From Staphylococcus chromogenes (GTDB lineage Bacteria; Bacillota; Bacilli; Staphylococcales; Staphylococcaceae), in assembly GCF_029024625.1 (NCBI RefSeq), contig NZ_CP118953.1, positions 1,116,001-1,180,000 on the forward strand: a stretch of DNA of 64,000 nucleotides, given 5' to 3'. Both the position numbers and the translations under genes were made by a program. The notes beneath the pieces are model-generated. The model was not told the origin of the DNA. It saw only the letters and a program-made list of their open reading frames with translations, and did not search any database. Positions 38,657-50,948 of this stretch are shown piece after piece. Position 1 is the first letter of the stretch. The number at the start of each line of letters is the position of its first letter.

Positions 38657-39604
38657 ATGCCTGAAATGATTCAAATCGATGACATACATCAAGCTCAAGC
38701 GTTATTTGGAAATAATGATGAGTATATTCATTTAATAGAAGATGCTTTTGATGTTGTTATTCACGCAAGGGGTCAAGAAGTGGCTGTTCAAGGTCAACAA
38801 TTAAACGAAGTCTCACAAGCAGAAGAAGTGCTAAAAAACTTATTAAAAGTAATTGAACAAGGGGCTTCAATTTCTGTCAAAGATGTACAAGCGGCTATAA
38901 AAATGGCTAAAAACGGAACGATTCAAAACCTTATTGATTTATACGAAGAGGAAATTGCACGAGATGCTCATGGGAAAATTATTCGTGCAAAAACCATGGG
39001 GCAAAGAATGTATATTCATGCTATTAAAAATCATGATCTCGTTTTCGGTATTGGCCCTGCAGGAACAGGGAAAACATTTCTAGCTGTTGTCTTCGCTGCA
39101 AAAGCTTTACGTGCAGGCCAAGTTAAGCGTATCGTTTTAACAAGACCTGCTGTTGAAGCGGGAGAATCATTAGGATTTTTACCCGGCGACTTAAAAGAGA
39201 AAGTTGACCCATACTTACGACCGCTTTATGATGGTTTGAATACTGTATTAGGTGCAGAGGCTACCGAAAGACTCATTGAAAAAGGCGTCATAGAGATTGC
39301 ACCTTTAGCTTATATGAGGGGACGTACCCTTGAAGATGCATTTGTTATCCTTGATGAAGCTCAAAATACAACTCATGCACAAATGAAAATGTTTTTAACG
39401 CGCCTAGGATTCGGATCAAAAATGGTCGTCACTGGCGATAAAACACAAATTGACCTACCTAAAGGGATTAAAAGTGGTCTAATTGAAGCAGAAACAAGAC
39501 TGCAATCTGTTAAAGGGTTAAGTATTCAATACTTAGATCAAGCAGATGTCGTTCGTCATCCATTAGTAGGCCGCATCATTTCAAGATATGAGGAGGAAGC
39601 TTGA
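38657..39604 (+). CDS. phoH: PhoH family ATPase
   Basis: A 315-residue P-loop ATPase. An N-terminal KH-like region precedes the Walker A motif GPAGTGKTF (about residues 136-144), then [18 protein letters not shown], the Walker [11 protein letters not shown] (near 230) and [10 protein letters not shown]. It is linked to phosphate starvation in E. coli by name only; near ybeY it is more likely to act in RNA metabolism. AAAGGAGC precedes the ATG, and the stop overlaps the ybeY start region. Confidence 0.93.
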   Translation: MPEMIQIDDIHQAQALFGNNDEYIHLIEDAFDVVIHARGQEVAVQGQQLNEVSQAEEVLKNLLKVIEQGASISVKDVQAAIKMAKNGTIQNLIDLYEEEIARDAHGKIIRAKTMGQRMYIHAIKNHDLVFGIGPAGTGKTFLAVVFAAKALRAGQVKRIVLTRPAVEAGESLGFLPGDLKEKVDPYLRPLYDGLNTVLGAEATERLIEKGVIEIAPLAYMRGRTLEDAFVILDEAQNTTHAQMKMFLTRLGFGSKMVVTGDKTQIDLPKGIKSGLIEAETRLQSVKGLSIQYLDQADVVRHPLVGRIISRYEEEA

Positions 39605-40068
39605 TGTTTACAATAGACTTTACAGATCATACTGGAGAAGTTCAAAACGAATGGTTTCAACATATTGAAGCACTTTTAACCTTTGCTAAAGAATTTGAAC
39701 GAATTACAGATGATGCAGAATTATCAGTTTCATTTGTGAACAAAGAAGAAATCCAAGCGATTAATCGAGATTATCGTCAAAAAGATAAAGTGACGGATGT
39801 TATCTCCTTTGCTTTTGAGGAAGAGGAGCCTATTATTGAAGGCGTAGACATGCCACGCATACTAGGAGATATTATTATTTGTGCAGATGTCGCTGCAGAA
39901 CAAGCTCAAGCCTATAACCATTCTTTTGAGAGAGAATTAGGCTTTTTAGCGCTTCATGGATTTTTACATTTACTCGGCTATGATCATATGACTGAAGCAG
40001 ATGAAAAAGAAATGTTTCAACGACAAGATGATATTCTTAATAAATATGGGTTGACAAGAGATAAATGA
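39604..40068 (+). CDS. ybeY: Endoribonuclease YbeY (rRNA maturation)
   Basis: Zinc-dependent single-strand RNase acting in 16S rRNA 3'-end maturation and ribosome quality control. The 154-residue protein carries the [11 protein letters not shown] metal motif (HxxxHxxxxxH, near residue 118) and the [13 protein letters not shown] segment. A TTG lies just before the ATG (39601), but the ATG at 39604 gives the usual N-terminus and overlaps the phoH stop region; AGGAGGAAG is upstream. The end overlaps dgkA by 4 bases. Confidence 0.94.
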   Translation: MFTIDFTDHTGEVQNEWFQHIEALLTFAKEFERITDDAELSVSFVNKEEIQAINRDYRQKDKVTDVISFAFEEEEPIIEGVDMPRILGDIIICADVAAEQAQAYNHSFERELGFLALHGFLHLLGYDHMTEADEKEMFQRQDDILNKYGLTRDK

Positions 40069-40403
40069 TAAAACGTTTTAAACCTGCCGTTGAGGGAGGT
40101 TTGACATTATTACGTAAAGACGCCAATTTTTTGATTCATATCGTCGCAGCAATTCTTGTCGTTATTTTAGGAGTTTATTTTGACGTATCAAAATTTGAAT
40201 GGTTCTTTTTATTAATTGCTATTTTTAGTGTACTTATTACTGAGGCAATCAATACAGCAATCGAATATGCGGTGGATTTAACCACTGAAGATTATCACAT
40301 TTGGGCAAAGTACGCCAAAGACATTGCTGCATTTAGTGTGTTACTCGCTTCAATATTTTCAATCATTATTGGTTTAATGATTTTTCTTCCAAGACTATTT
40401 TAA
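40065..40403 (+). CDS. dgkA: Diacylglycerol/undecaprenol kinase family protein
   Basis: A 112-residue membrane enzyme with three transmembrane segments (about residues 28-46, 50-68 and 88-110). The family signature [13 protein letters not shown] (near residue 64) contains the catalytic Glu. In Gram-positive bacteria this protein phosphorylates undecaprenol, recycling the lipid carrier of cell-wall synthesis, rather than diacylglycerol. It overlaps ybeY by 4 bases and is followed by cdd. Confidence 0.92.
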   Translation: MIKRFKPAVEGGLTLLRKDANFLIHIVAAILVVILGVYFDVSKFEWFFLLIAIFSVLITEAINTAIEYAVDLTTEDYHIWAKYAKDIAAFSVLLASIFSIIIGLMIFLPRLF

Positions 40404-40417
40404 GGGCGTGATATTTT

Positions 40418-40822
40418 ATGAGTTATACAGAACACCATTTCAACGAAGTAAGAAAAGCACAACAAAACGCGTATGCACCTTACAGTCAATTTAAAGTAGG
40501 GGCATATTTAAAAACAAAAGATGGACAAGCATTTTATGGCGCAAATGTGGAAAATGCGGCTTACCCATCGACAATCTGTGCTGAGCGTTCAGCACTTGTC
40601 TCTGCGATAGCACAAGGTTATCGTCCAGGAGACTTTGAATCTATCACTGTCACTGTTGATAGTCCAGAGGTTTCTTCACCTTGTGGTTCATGTCGACAAG
40701 TACTTAAAGAGTTGTGTGATGATGATATGCCCGTTTATATGACGAACCAGACAGGTAACATGAAAATGTTAACTGTTGCAGAATTATTACCATTAGGCTT
40801 TTCAGGAAAGGATTTAAAATAA
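40418..40822 (+). CDS. cdd: Cytidine deaminase
   Basis: Zinc enzyme of 134 residues that turns cytidine and deoxycytidine into uridine and deoxyuridine. Motifs: [12 protein letters not shown] at residues 19-30, [20 protein letters not shown] with the catalytic Glu and the first zinc Cys (about 42-61), and PCGSCRQVL (near 87) with the other two zinc cysteines. The next gene, era, starts one base after its stop. Confidence 0.95.
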   Translation: MSYTEHHFNEVRKAQQNAYAPYSQFKVGAYLKTKDGQAFYGANVENAAYPSTICAERSALVSAIAQGYRPGDFESITVTVDSPEVSSPCGSCRQVLKELCDDDMPVYMTNQTGNMKMLTVAELLPLGFSGKDLK

Positions 40823-40823
40823 C

Positions 40824-41720
40824 ATGAACGAATACAAGTCAGGATTTGTAACTATCATTGGTCGTCCAAATGTGGGTAAATCGACATTTGTTAACCGAGT
40901 TATCGGACATAAAATCGCTATAATGTCCGATAAAGCCCAGACTACACGTAATAAAATCCAAGGCGTGATGACAACAAATGATGCTCAAATCATATTTTTA
41001 GACACGCCAGGTATTCACAAACCTAAACATAAATTAGGCGATTATATGATGAAAGTTGCTAAAAACACACTGTCCGAAATTGATGCAGTCATGTTTATGG
41101 TCAATGTGAATGAAGATATCGGTCGTGGCGATGAATACATTATGGAAATGTTAAAAACAGTTAAAACACCAGTCTTCTTAGTTTTAAATAAGATAGATTT
41201 AGTGCATCCAGATGCTTTAATGCCAAAAATTGAAGCTTACCAAAATTATATGGATTTTACAGAGATTATTCCAATTTCTGCTCTCGAGGGTCTTAATATT
41301 GATCATTTTATCAGTGTTCTTAAAACTTATTTACCGGAAGGCCCTCAATATTATCCAGATGGTCAAATCTCTGATCACCCTGAACAGTTTGTTGTAAGTG
41401 AATTAATCCGTGAAAAAATTCTCGAAACAACGACTGAAGAAATACCACATTCTATTGGTGTTAATGTGGAAAGAATGATTCAAGAATCTGAAGATCGTGT
41501 CCGTGTAGAAGCCACTATTTACGTTGAAAGAGACTCGCAAAAAGGGATCGTGATTGGTAAAGGTGGAAAAAAACTTAAAACGATAGGACAAAGAGCGCGT
41601 AGAGATATTGAACATTTATTAGGCTCAAAAGTCTATTTAGATTTATGGGTAAAAGTACAAAAAGATTGGAGAAACAAATCTAGTTTTATTAAACAAATGG
41701 GATATGTTGAAGATGAATAA
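40824..41720 (+). CDS. era: GTPase Era
   Basis: Ribosome assembly GTPase of 298 residues that binds the 3' end of 16S rRNA. G motifs are GRPNVGKST (residues 13-21), the switch TTRN, DTPG (near 61), NKID (near 125) and SALEG (near 153). The C-terminal KH domain includes [21 protein letters not shown] (near 245). AAAGGA lies 14 bases upstream inside cdd. The order phoH-ybeY-dgkA-cdd-era-recO is the conserved bacillar one. Confidence 0.97.
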   Translation: MNEYKSGFVTIIGRPNVGKSTFVNRVIGHKIAIMSDKAQTTRNKIQGVMTTNDAQIIFLDTPGIHKPKHKLGDYMMKVAKNTLSEIDAVMFMVNVNEDIGRGDEYIMEMLKTVKTPVFLVLNKIDLVHPDALMPKIEAYQNYMDFTEIIPISALEGLNIDHFISVLKTYLPEGPQYYPDGQISDHPEQFVVSELIREKILETTTEEIPHSIGVNVERMIQESEDRVRVEATIYVERDSQKGIVIGKGGKKLKTIGQRARRDIEHLLGSKVYLDLWVKVQKDWRNKSSFIKQMGYVEDE

Positions 41721-41742
41721 TAGGAGTTAGGGTGGTGAAGGC

Positions 41743-42516
41743 ATGCTCGTTAAACAAAAAGGCATCATTATTAAAGCAGTCGATTACGGAGAATCCGATC
41801 GTATCATCACGATTTTAAATGAGCATGGCGCCAAAATTCCAATCATGGTAAGGCGTGCCAAAAAAATTAAATCAGGATTTCAAGCCACAACTCAGCCGTT
41901 TGTAGAAGCACTGTTTATATTTAATAAATTTCGTGGGATGGGAACGTTAAACTCAATTGATGTAATTCATTTGAATTACAATATGAGAGTAGATATATTT
42001 ACGAATAGTTATGCGAGTCTTTGTTTAGAAACGATTGAACGCTCAATGGAAAAAGATGAAGTCAATCAAGCAAATTATCATTTATTAACATTCGCAATTC
42101 AACGAATAAATAATGGTATATCACCGCAACTCATAGCGAACATTGTCATGTTAAAGTGTTTACCACGTTATGGGGTAACAATTGCACTTGACCATTGCGT
42201 GTTATCTCACTCAACTGAAGCCAAATATTTCTCAGCTTATAGTTTTAAATATAACGGTGTTCTCTCCGACCAAAAAAGACATCTAGATGAACACGCTTTA
42301 CCCCTCTCAAATAAAACGATTTACATTACACATTTACTTCAAACGTTGCCTTTATCTAAAATTAATGAACTCCACGTTCATCAAAATATCATTGATGAAA
42401 TGTCATCTTTTATACTCTTAATCTATAAAGAATATATAGGCATGTACTTTAAAAGCCAACGTCTCATTAACCAATTAAAAAGAACGCACATAGATGCTTC
42501 TTCCAACGACCATTAG
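41743..42516 (+). CDS. recO: DNA repair protein RecO
   Basis: A 257-residue mediator that loads RecA with RecR and anneals single strands. The N-terminal OB-fold begins VKQKGIIIKAVDYGESDRIITIL and continues with the basic MVRRAKKIKSGFQATTQPF. A helical C-terminal half follows. The zinc-binding cysteines of some RecO proteins are not complete here (only LKCLPRYG and HCVLS are seen). It ends before a convergent terminator shared with glyS. Confidence 0.93.
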   Translation: MLVKQKGIIIKAVDYGESDRIITILNEHGAKIPIMVRRAKKIKSGFQATTQPFVEALFIFNKFRGMGTLNSIDVIHLNYNMRVDIFTNSYASLCLETIERSMEKDEVNQANYHLLTFAIQRINNGISPQLIANIVMLKCLPRYGVTIALDHCVLSHSTEAKYFSAYSFKYNGVLSDQKRHLDEHALPLSNKTIYITHLLQTLPLSKINELHVHQNIIDEMSSFILLIYKEYIGMYFKSQRLINQLKRTHIDASSNDH

Positions 42517-42527
42517 TAAATTAAAAT

Positions 42528-42565
42528 AGCCATCAAAATTTATTCTCAGATAAATTTTGATGGCT
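42528..42565. terminator. Convergent terminator between recO and glyS
   Basis: AGCCATCAAAATTTAT and ATAAATTTTGATGGCT form a perfect 16-base stem around TCTCAG. A T-rich stretch follows on the minus strand; the T run on the plus strand is poor. Confidence 0.8.
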
Positions 42566-42605
42566 TCTAAATTATAGAAGGGTGCTATGTTTCAATTATC
42601 TCAAT

Positions 42606-44000
42606 TTAGAATTTAACTTTTTCAGCTAAGAAGTCATTAAGTTCATTAATGGACATACGGACCTGTTCCATTGTGTCACGGTCACGTACAGTGACTTGAT
42701 TATCTTCTAAAGAATCAAAATCAAATGTAATACAATATGGTGTACCAATTTCATCTTGACGGCGATAACGCTTACCAATCGATTGTGATTCGTCAAAGTC
42801 TACAACAAAGTCTTCGCTTAATTGTTCATACACTTTTAATGCTTCTTTTGATAATTTTTTACTCAAAGGTAATACCGCTGCTTTATATGGCGCTAAAGCT
42901 GGATGGAAATGTAATACTGTACGCGCATCCTTGCTTCCTTCAACACCTTCTTCTTCGTATGCATCACATAAGAATGCGAGTGTTACACGATCAGCACCTA
43001 ATGATGGCTCAATACAGTATGGAATGTATTTTTCATTAGTTTCAGGATCGTGATATTTAAAGTCTTCACCTGAGTGTTCACTATGTTGTTTTAAGTCATA
43101 ATCTGTACGACTTGCAATTCCCCATAGTTCTCCCCAACCAAATGGGAATTTATACTCAATATCCGTTGTTGCATTTGAATAGTGTGAAAGTTCGTCTTCG
43201 TCATGGTCACGTAAACGCGTATTATCTTTATTTAAACCTAAGTCCGTTAACCATTTTGCAGCATACTCTTTCCAATAAGATTGCCATTCAATTTCTGTAC
43301 CTGGCTTACAGAAGAATTCTAGTTCCATTTGTTCGAACTCTCGTGTACGGAAAATAAAGTTACCTGGTGTAATCTCATTACGGAATGATTTACCGATTTG
43401 GCCGATACCAAAAGGTAACTTTTTACGCATAGAACGTTGAACATTTTTATAATTTACAAATATACCTTGTGCAGTTTCAGGACGTAAAAAGATTTCATTT
43501 GTTGAATCTTCAGTAACCCCTTGGAATGTTTTAAACATTAAATTAAATTGACGAATGTCTGTCCAATTTGCAGTGCCGCTCACCGGACAAGTAATACCTT
43601 CTTCATCAATAATGCGTTTCATTTCATCAAAACTAAGTCCGTCGGCAATAAAGTTTTCATCACCTTTTTCATTTAGCATGTAATCTTCAATAAGTTTATC
43701 GGCACGGTAACGAATCTTACTGTCTTTGTTATCAATCATAGGATCATTAAAGTTTCCTAAATGTCCAGAAGCTTCCCATGTTTTAGGGTTCATTAAAATA
43801 GCAGCATCTAAACCGACATTATATGGGGATTGGGTAATGAATTTTTTCCACCATGCTTTTTTAACATTGTTTTTCAACTCAACACCTAATGGGCCGTAAT
43901 CCCAAGTATTAGCTAAGCCACCATAAATTTCACTACCAGGAAAAACAAAACCTCTATGTTTTGCGAGTTGAACAATTTGATCCATATTTTTTTCCATCAT
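42606..44000 (-). CDS. glyS: Glycyl-tRNA synthetase (dimeric type)
   Basis: Class II synthetase of 464 residues, the alpha2 form used by staphylococci rather than the GlyQ-GlyS tetramer. Motifs include [15 protein letters not shown] at the N-terminus, motif 2 [21 protein letters not shown], the [23 protein letters not shown] segment, and motif 3 [17 protein letters not shown] at 44000 (followed by a second ATG) fits the minus-strand site AAGGAG; the frame is open to 44033 but that part lies in the leader. The gene is opposite to its neighbours and controlled by a T-box. Confidence 0.96.
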   Translation of the reverse strand: MMEKNMDQIVQLAKHRGFVFPGSEIYGGLANTWDYGPLGVELKNNVKKAWWKKFITQSPYNVGLDAAILMNPKTWEASGHLGNFNDPMIDNKDSKIRYRADKLIEDYMLNEKGDENFIADGLSFDEMKRIIDEEGITCPVSGTANWTDIRQFNLMFKTFQGVTEDSTNEIFLRPETAQGIFVNYKNVQRSMRKKLPFGIGQIGKSFRNEITPGNFIFRTREFEQMELEFFCKPGTEIEWQSYWKEYAAKWLTDLGLNKDNTRLRDHDEDELSHYSNATTDIEYKFPFGWGELWGIASRTDYDLKQHSEHSGEDFKYHDPETNEKYIPYCIEPSLGADRVTLAFLCDAYEEEGVEGSKDARTVLHFHPALAPYKAAVLPLSKKLSKEALKVYEQLSEDFVVDFDESQSIGKRYRRQDEIGTPYCITFDFDSLEDNQVTVRDRDTMEQVRMSINELNDFLAEKVKF

Positions 44001-44021
44001 CAAACACTCCTTAAAAAATAT

Positions 44022-44175
44022 AAAAAGCCCCAAGCCAAAGAAAATACTTTGCCTTGGGACGAATTAATATAGTTAATCCGCGGTTCCACCCAAATTAGTG
44101 TGTCCACTCACTTTTATTCAGATTAATCATTAAGCCATTTTAGTTGTTAAGCTTTCACTATCCTTAACTCGCTTT
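44022..44175 (-). promoter_or_regulatory. T-box riboswitch leader of glyS
   Basis: On the minus strand the leader carries the T-box sequence TGGAACCGCG (44079-44088), followed by a terminator stem (44025-44058). It is only about 150 nt from the predicted start to the terminator. GGC at 44134-44136 is a candidate glycine specifier. Uncharged tRNA-Gly would pair with the T-box and favour the antiterminator. Compact glyS T-boxes are known in staphylococci. Confidence 0.92.
44025..44058 (-). terminator. T-box-controlled terminator of the glyS leader
   Basis: CCCAAGGCAAAG and CTTTGGCTTGGG pair on the minus strand around a short AT loop, followed by GCTTTTTATA. Confidence 0.85.
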
Positions 44176-44181
44176 GATTTA

Positions 44182-44210
44182 ATTTTAAAGTATAGTTAAA
44201 AGAATCGCAA
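44182..44210 (-). promoter_or_regulatory. Predicted glyS promoter
   Basis: On the minus strand TTGCGA (44205-44210) and TAAAAT (44182-44187) are exactly 17 bases apart, placing the start near 44175. Confidence 0.65.
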
Positions 44211-44221
44211 GCAAAACATAA

Positions 44222-44250
44222 TTGTCTAGTGGTAGATAAACCGTTATAAT
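44222..44250 (+). promoter_or_regulatory. Predicted promoter of the CcpN-type regulator
   Basis: TTGTCT and TATAAT are exactly 17 bases apart and lie back to back with the glyS promoter. The start near 44257 gives a leader of about 145 bases. Confidence 0.6.
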
Positions 44251-44256
44251 ATTAAA

Positions 44257-44401
44257 TGTATGTTTTTATGAAAGTCGTATTGATAACTTACTGATTTGTA
44301 TACTTCATCAAATCAAAACGTTGCATATGAAAATAAATATGATGCTAGTATCTCAAAGGAGGCATTTCTGCTATTTAATTAGCATAACCAGAGGGTTTTA
44401 A
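44257..44401 (+). other. Structured leader before the CcpN-type regulator
   Basis: The leader has a near-perfect ribosome site AAAGGAGG (44356-44363) with no matching ATG. TAGCAT (44380-44385) can pair either with ATGCTA (44342-44347) or with TGCTA (44369-44373). A second ribosome site GAGGG (44391-44395) precedes the ATG at 44402. The pairing choices suggest regulation but nothing here matches a family I know. Confidence 0.35.
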
Positions 44402-45041
44402 ATGAGCAGAGATCAATATAGAACTGAGTAAACGTCAACAACAAATTGTAGATATTGTAAAAAATTCTGGTCCTATTACAGGTGAAAAAATAGCCGATCA
44501 GCTCAATTTAACTCGAGCGACTTTAAGACCTGATTTAGCAATTTTAACCATGGCAGGTTATTTAGAAGCGAGACCGAGGGTAGGATATTTTTATTCAGGA
44601 AAATCCAGCTCTCAACTACTTACTGAACAACTTAAACATTATATCGTAAAAGATTATCAGTCTCATCCTGTCATTTTAAAAAGCGATGTCACTGTATATG
44701 ATGCAATTTGTGCCATTTTTATAGAAGATGTGGGAACATTATTTATTGTAAACGAAGAAAATGATTTAGTAGGAGTGTGCTCAAGAAAAGATTTGTTACG
44801 GGCTTCGATGGCAGGTCAAGACATTCATAATATGCCTGTACAAATCATTATGACGAGAATGCCTAATATCGTCTTATTAGAAGAAAATGATCTTTTATTG
44901 TATGCCGCCCGACAAATGATTTCTAAAGAAATTGATTCCATTCCAATAGTTAGATCTAAAGGAGATGGCAAATATGCTGTGACAGGTCGTATTTCAAAAA
45001 CAACTATTACAAAATTGTTTGTGTCTTTATTTGATCAATAG
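44402..45041 (+). CDS. CcpN-type HTH and CBS-domain transcription regulator, apparent frameshift at the start
   Basis: Related to B. subtilis CcpN, which represses gluconeogenic genes. A DeoR-like helix-turn-helix is encoded from about 44421 (ELSKRQQQIVDIV, GPITGEKIADQL, LTRATLRPDLAILTM), followed by two CBS domains (VYDAICAIFIEDVGTLFIV and IIMTRMPNIVLLEENDLLL). This frame has no ATG, GTG or TTG before 44550. ATG at 44402 has a good GAGGG site but stops after nine codons; removing one base within 44402-44411 joins it to the HTH frame. Alternatively ATC at 44412 starts. An ATG at 44550 would lose the DNA-binding domain. ppsR follows, as in B. subtilis. Confidence 0.8.
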
Positions 45042-45056
45042 GAGGTTCAACGACTT

Positions 45057-45881
45057 ATGACGAAAGTGAAAATTATCATTGCTTCAGACTCCGTAGGTGA
45101 AACAGCGGAACTTGTCGCAAAAGCCTGTATATCCCAGTTTAAAAACGTGGAAAGTAAGGCAGATGTTATTCGATACCCATATATTGAAACCAAACAAAAC
45201 ATTGATGAAATTATCCAATTGGCTAAAGAAAACAATGCTATGATTATTTATACATTGGTTCGTCCAGATATAAGAGATTATATGGCGACGCTAATCATTG
45301 AAAATAGTTTGAAATCTGTTGATATCATGGGCCCAATTATGAGCATGATGGAAGAAACGTTTCAACAACAACCGATTAACGAACCAGGTATCGTTCACAA
45401 ATTAGATGAAGATTATTTTAAAAAGATTGAAGCAATGGAATTTGCGGTGAAATATGACGATGGCAAAGATCCAAAAGGCTTACCTAAGGCAGATATTGTA
45501 CTTATAGGTGTTTCCAGAACATCAAAAACGCCTATTTCACAATATTTAGCGCATAAACGATATAAAGTTATGAATGTACCTATCGTCCCAGAAGTGAATC
45601 CACCGGAAATGTTGTTTGAAATCGATCCTAAAAAGTGTATCGCCTTAAAAATTACAGCTGAAAAATTAAATGCGATTCGTAAAGAACGCTTAAAACAGTT
45701 AGGTCTTTCAGATTCCGCACGTTATGCTACAGATACAAGAATTGAGGAAGAATTAGAATACTTTAATAAAATTGTAGAAAAAATCGGGTGTCCTGTACTA
45801 GATGTTTCCAATAAAGCTATTGAAGAAACAGCAAACAATATTATTCAAATTATTGAGCATAATAATTTCTTTTCAAACTAA
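45057..45881 (+). CDS. Pyruvate, phosphate dikinase regulatory protein (YqfL/PpsR)
   Basis: A DUF299 family bifunctional kinase/phosphorylase of 274 residues that switches pyruvate phosphate dikinase or PEP synthase. The P-loop-like GVSRTSKTP is at about residues 151-159, preceded by the N-terminal [15 protein letters not shown]. The conserved [11 protein letters not shown] segment and a C-terminal arginine-rich region (KERLKQLGL) are present. It pairs with the CcpN-type gene 15 bases upstream. In B. subtilis the yqfL product modulates CcpN activity, which fits this placement. AGGAGG precedes the ATG. Confidence 0.9.
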   Translation: MTKVKIIIASDSVGETAELVAKACISQFKNVESKADVIRYPYIETKQNIDEIIQLAKENNAMIIYTLVRPDIRDYMATLIIENSLKSVDIMGPIMSMMEETFQQQPINEPGIVHKLDEDYFKKIEAMEFAVKYDDGKDPKGLPKADIVLIGVSRTSKTPISQYLAHKRYKVMNVPIVPEVNPPEMLFEIDPKKCIALKITAEKLNAIRKERLKQLGLSDSARYATDTRIEEELEYFNKIVEKIGCPVLDVSNKAIEETANNIIQIIEHNNFFSN

Positions 45882-45952
45882 ATTAGAATATAATTAAAAG
45901 ACTGCCATAAACTGAATTATCGCTATTCATAAAACGATTAAGGTGATATATT

Positions 45953-48864
<2,912 letters not shown>

Positions 48865-49026
48865 AACAAGAAGTGAACTATAAGGCATTAACATCAATTT
48901 TAAATGAGTGATGACGTCGTAAGTACTAATTGAATAGGATATAATAAGGGAGGATTCAGCATATCAAATATGTAACTATACTTGATGGCTGTTTTACTCT
49001 CTTTATTTTTTTAAAGGAGCAATGTA

Positions 49027-49704
49027 ATGATACCAATCAATCGTCGTTTATTAAAAGTAAGTGAATACATAAAAGGAAAAAAGTTAGCCGATATTGGTTC
49101 TGACCATGCATACTTACCCATTTATGCAATTCAAAGTGGTCAAGTTGAGGAAGCTATTGCTGGAGAAGTCATTAAAGGACCTTTTACTGCAACTCAAAAA
49201 AGTGTCGCAGAGCATGGTCTGTCTTCAAAAATAAATGTACGACTTGGCGACGGTTTAACGATTTTGAATCATGATGATCACGTGGATACAGTCACTATTT
49301 GTGGGATGGGGGGACCATTAATTACACGTATTTTGAAAAATGGTTTTCAACATATTCCAAATTATCCAAGATTAATTCTACAATCAAACATTCAATCTGA
49401 ACCCATCCGCCGCTTTTTACAAGACCATAACTATAAAATCGTAACAGAAACACTAATTAAAGAACGTGCGCATATATACGAAATTATTGTCGCTGAAAAA
49501 GGCACAATGAATTTATCTGAAAAGGATTTTAAATTTGGGCCATTTCTTCATACACTTATTAATGAATTATTTATCGAAAAATGGGAAAGAGAATTAGAAG
49601 CATTAGATGAAATCAAACAACATTTAAATCCTGAAAAACATCAAATTCGATTTAATGAAATTACACAACAACAATTGTTGATTAAAGAGGTGTTAAATCA
49701 ATGA
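49027..49704 (+). CDS. trmK: tRNA (adenine(22)-N(1))-methyltransferase TrmK
   Basis: A 225-residue SAM enzyme that methylates A22 in the D arm of tRNAs, essential or important in several Gram-positive pathogens. Motif I is LADIGSDHAYLPIYA (about residues 20-34), the acidic strand is EAIAGEVIKGPF, and the catalytic region holds TICGMGGPLITRIL. A C-terminal coiled helix pair follows. AAAGGAGC precedes the ATG. The end overlaps the Nif3-family gene by 4 bases. Confidence 0.94.
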   Translation: MIPINRRLLKVSEYIKGKKLADIGSDHAYLPIYAIQSGQVEEAIAGEVIKGPFTATQKSVAEHGLSSKINVRLGDGLTILNHDDHVDTVTICGMGGPLITRILKNGFQHIPNYPRLILQSNIQSEPIRRFLQDHNYKIVTETLIKERAHIYEIIVAEKGTMNLSEKDFKFGPFLHTLINELFIEKWERELEALDEIKQHLNPEKHQIRFNEITQQQLLIKEVLNQ

Positions 49705-50801
49705 ATGTAAAAACGTTATTGTCTCTTCTTGACGAAAAAGTCCCATTCCAGTCTGCTGAAAACTGGGATAATGTTGGACTCTTAATCGGAAATCCTGATA
49801 ACGAGGTTTCTGGCATAATTACAACATTGGACTGTACTTACGAAGTTGTCCTGGAAGCGATGGATAAAGGGTGCAATACAATTATTGCGCATCATCCATT
49901 AATTTTTAAAGGGATGAAGCGAATCGTTGATGATAAAGGCTACGGATCTATTTTATATAAGCTCATCCAAAATAACATCAATTTGATAGCACTCCACACA
50001 AATCTTGACGTTCACCCTAAAGGTGTAAATGCAATGTTAGCAGAGCGTATCGGTATTGATGCGCCTAATATATTAGAACAAAATCAAACAACATATTACA
50101 AAGTCCAAGTGTTTATTCCCGAAACACATGCCACATCATTTAAAGATGCTATGAGTCGTGCAGGTCTTGCCAAAGAGGGCAATTACGAATATGCCTTTTT
50201 TAGTTCAAAAGGAACAGGCCAATTTAAACCTGTGGGCGAAGCAAAACCAACAATTGGTTCATTAGAAGAAGTAGAAAATGTTACAGAAGTAAAAATAGAA
50301 TTCATGATAGAATCGTTTCAAAAAGAAAAAGCGCGCGCGCTAATTCATGAAGCGCATCCTTATGAAACACCCGTTTATGATTTTATACCGTTAACTAAAA
50401 ATTTAAATCAAGGGCTTGGTATGATAGGCAAACTTGAAAAATCGTATTCAGTAGAGTCTTTTATTAATCATTTAAAAACAACATTAAATATGCCAAGTAT
50501 TCGATTCATCGGCGATTCTGAAACAGAAATTAATACGGTAGCTATTATTGGTGGAGCCGGAATCGGATATGAACAACTCGCTTTTGAAAAGGGTGCTGAT
50601 GTTTTTATTACAGGTGATATTAAGCATCATGAAGCATTAGACGCCAAAATTGCAGGTGTCAATTTAATTGATATTAATCATTATAGCGAACACGTCATGA
50701 AAGAAGGATTAGTAGACTTGTTATCCGAATGGTTAAGAGCCGACAAAAGTTTTAAAATCATTCCATCTGAAACACATACAGATCCATTCCTTTATTATTA
50801 A
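49701..50801 (+). CDS. Nif3-like dinuclear metal center protein (YqfO)
   Basis: A 366-residue NIF3-family protein; the fold forms hexameric rings with two metal ions per subunit. Metal motifs include AENWDNVGLLIG, AHHPLIF (near residue 63), LHTNLDVHPKGVN (near 99) and the C-terminal TGDIKHHEALDA and INHYSEHVMKEG. An inserted CutA-like domain (residues 130-230) marks the long Gram-positive form. Function is not firmly known; a GTP cyclohydrolase-like activity has been proposed. It always follows trmK in this group. Confidence 0.9.
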   Translation: MNVKTLLSLLDEKVPFQSAENWDNVGLLIGNPDNEVSGIITTLDCTYEVVLEAMDKGCNTIIAHHPLIFKGMKRIVDDKGYGSILYKLIQNNINLIALHTNLDVHPKGVNAMLAERIGIDAPNILEQNQTTYYKVQVFIPETHATSFKDAMSRAGLAKEGNYEYAFFSSKGTGQFKPVGEAKPTIGSLEEVENVTEVKIEFMIESFQKEKARALIHEAHPYETPVYDFIPLTKNLNQGLGMIGKLEKSYSVESFINHLKTTLNMPSIRFIGDSETEINTVAIIGGAGIGYEQLAFEKGADVFITGDIKHHEALDAKIAGVNLIDINHYSEHVMKEGLVDLLSEWLRADKSFKIIPSETHTDPFLYY

Positions 50802-50913
50802 TTTCATCAAATTTCTTATACGATTCACTATTATATTAACCTTTCCATGTATCTTATTTTGAATCTTACAATATTTACTCTACATTTATAAAAATCAATC
50901 TCGTGTAGCGATA

Positions 50914-50948
50914 AAAAAAACACGCCTTAACAAAAGGGCGTGTTTTTT
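50914..50948. terminator. Bidirectional terminator between the Nif3-family gene and ispH
   Basis: AAAAAACACGCC and GGGCGTGTTTTTT pair around a 9-base loop with A and T runs on both flanks. It overlaps the ispH stop codon. Confidence 0.9.

Noticed and set aside
44550..45041. ATG at 44550 as the real start of the CcpN-type regulator
   Set aside because: It would cut off the whole helix-turn-helix that is clearly encoded upstream in the same frame.
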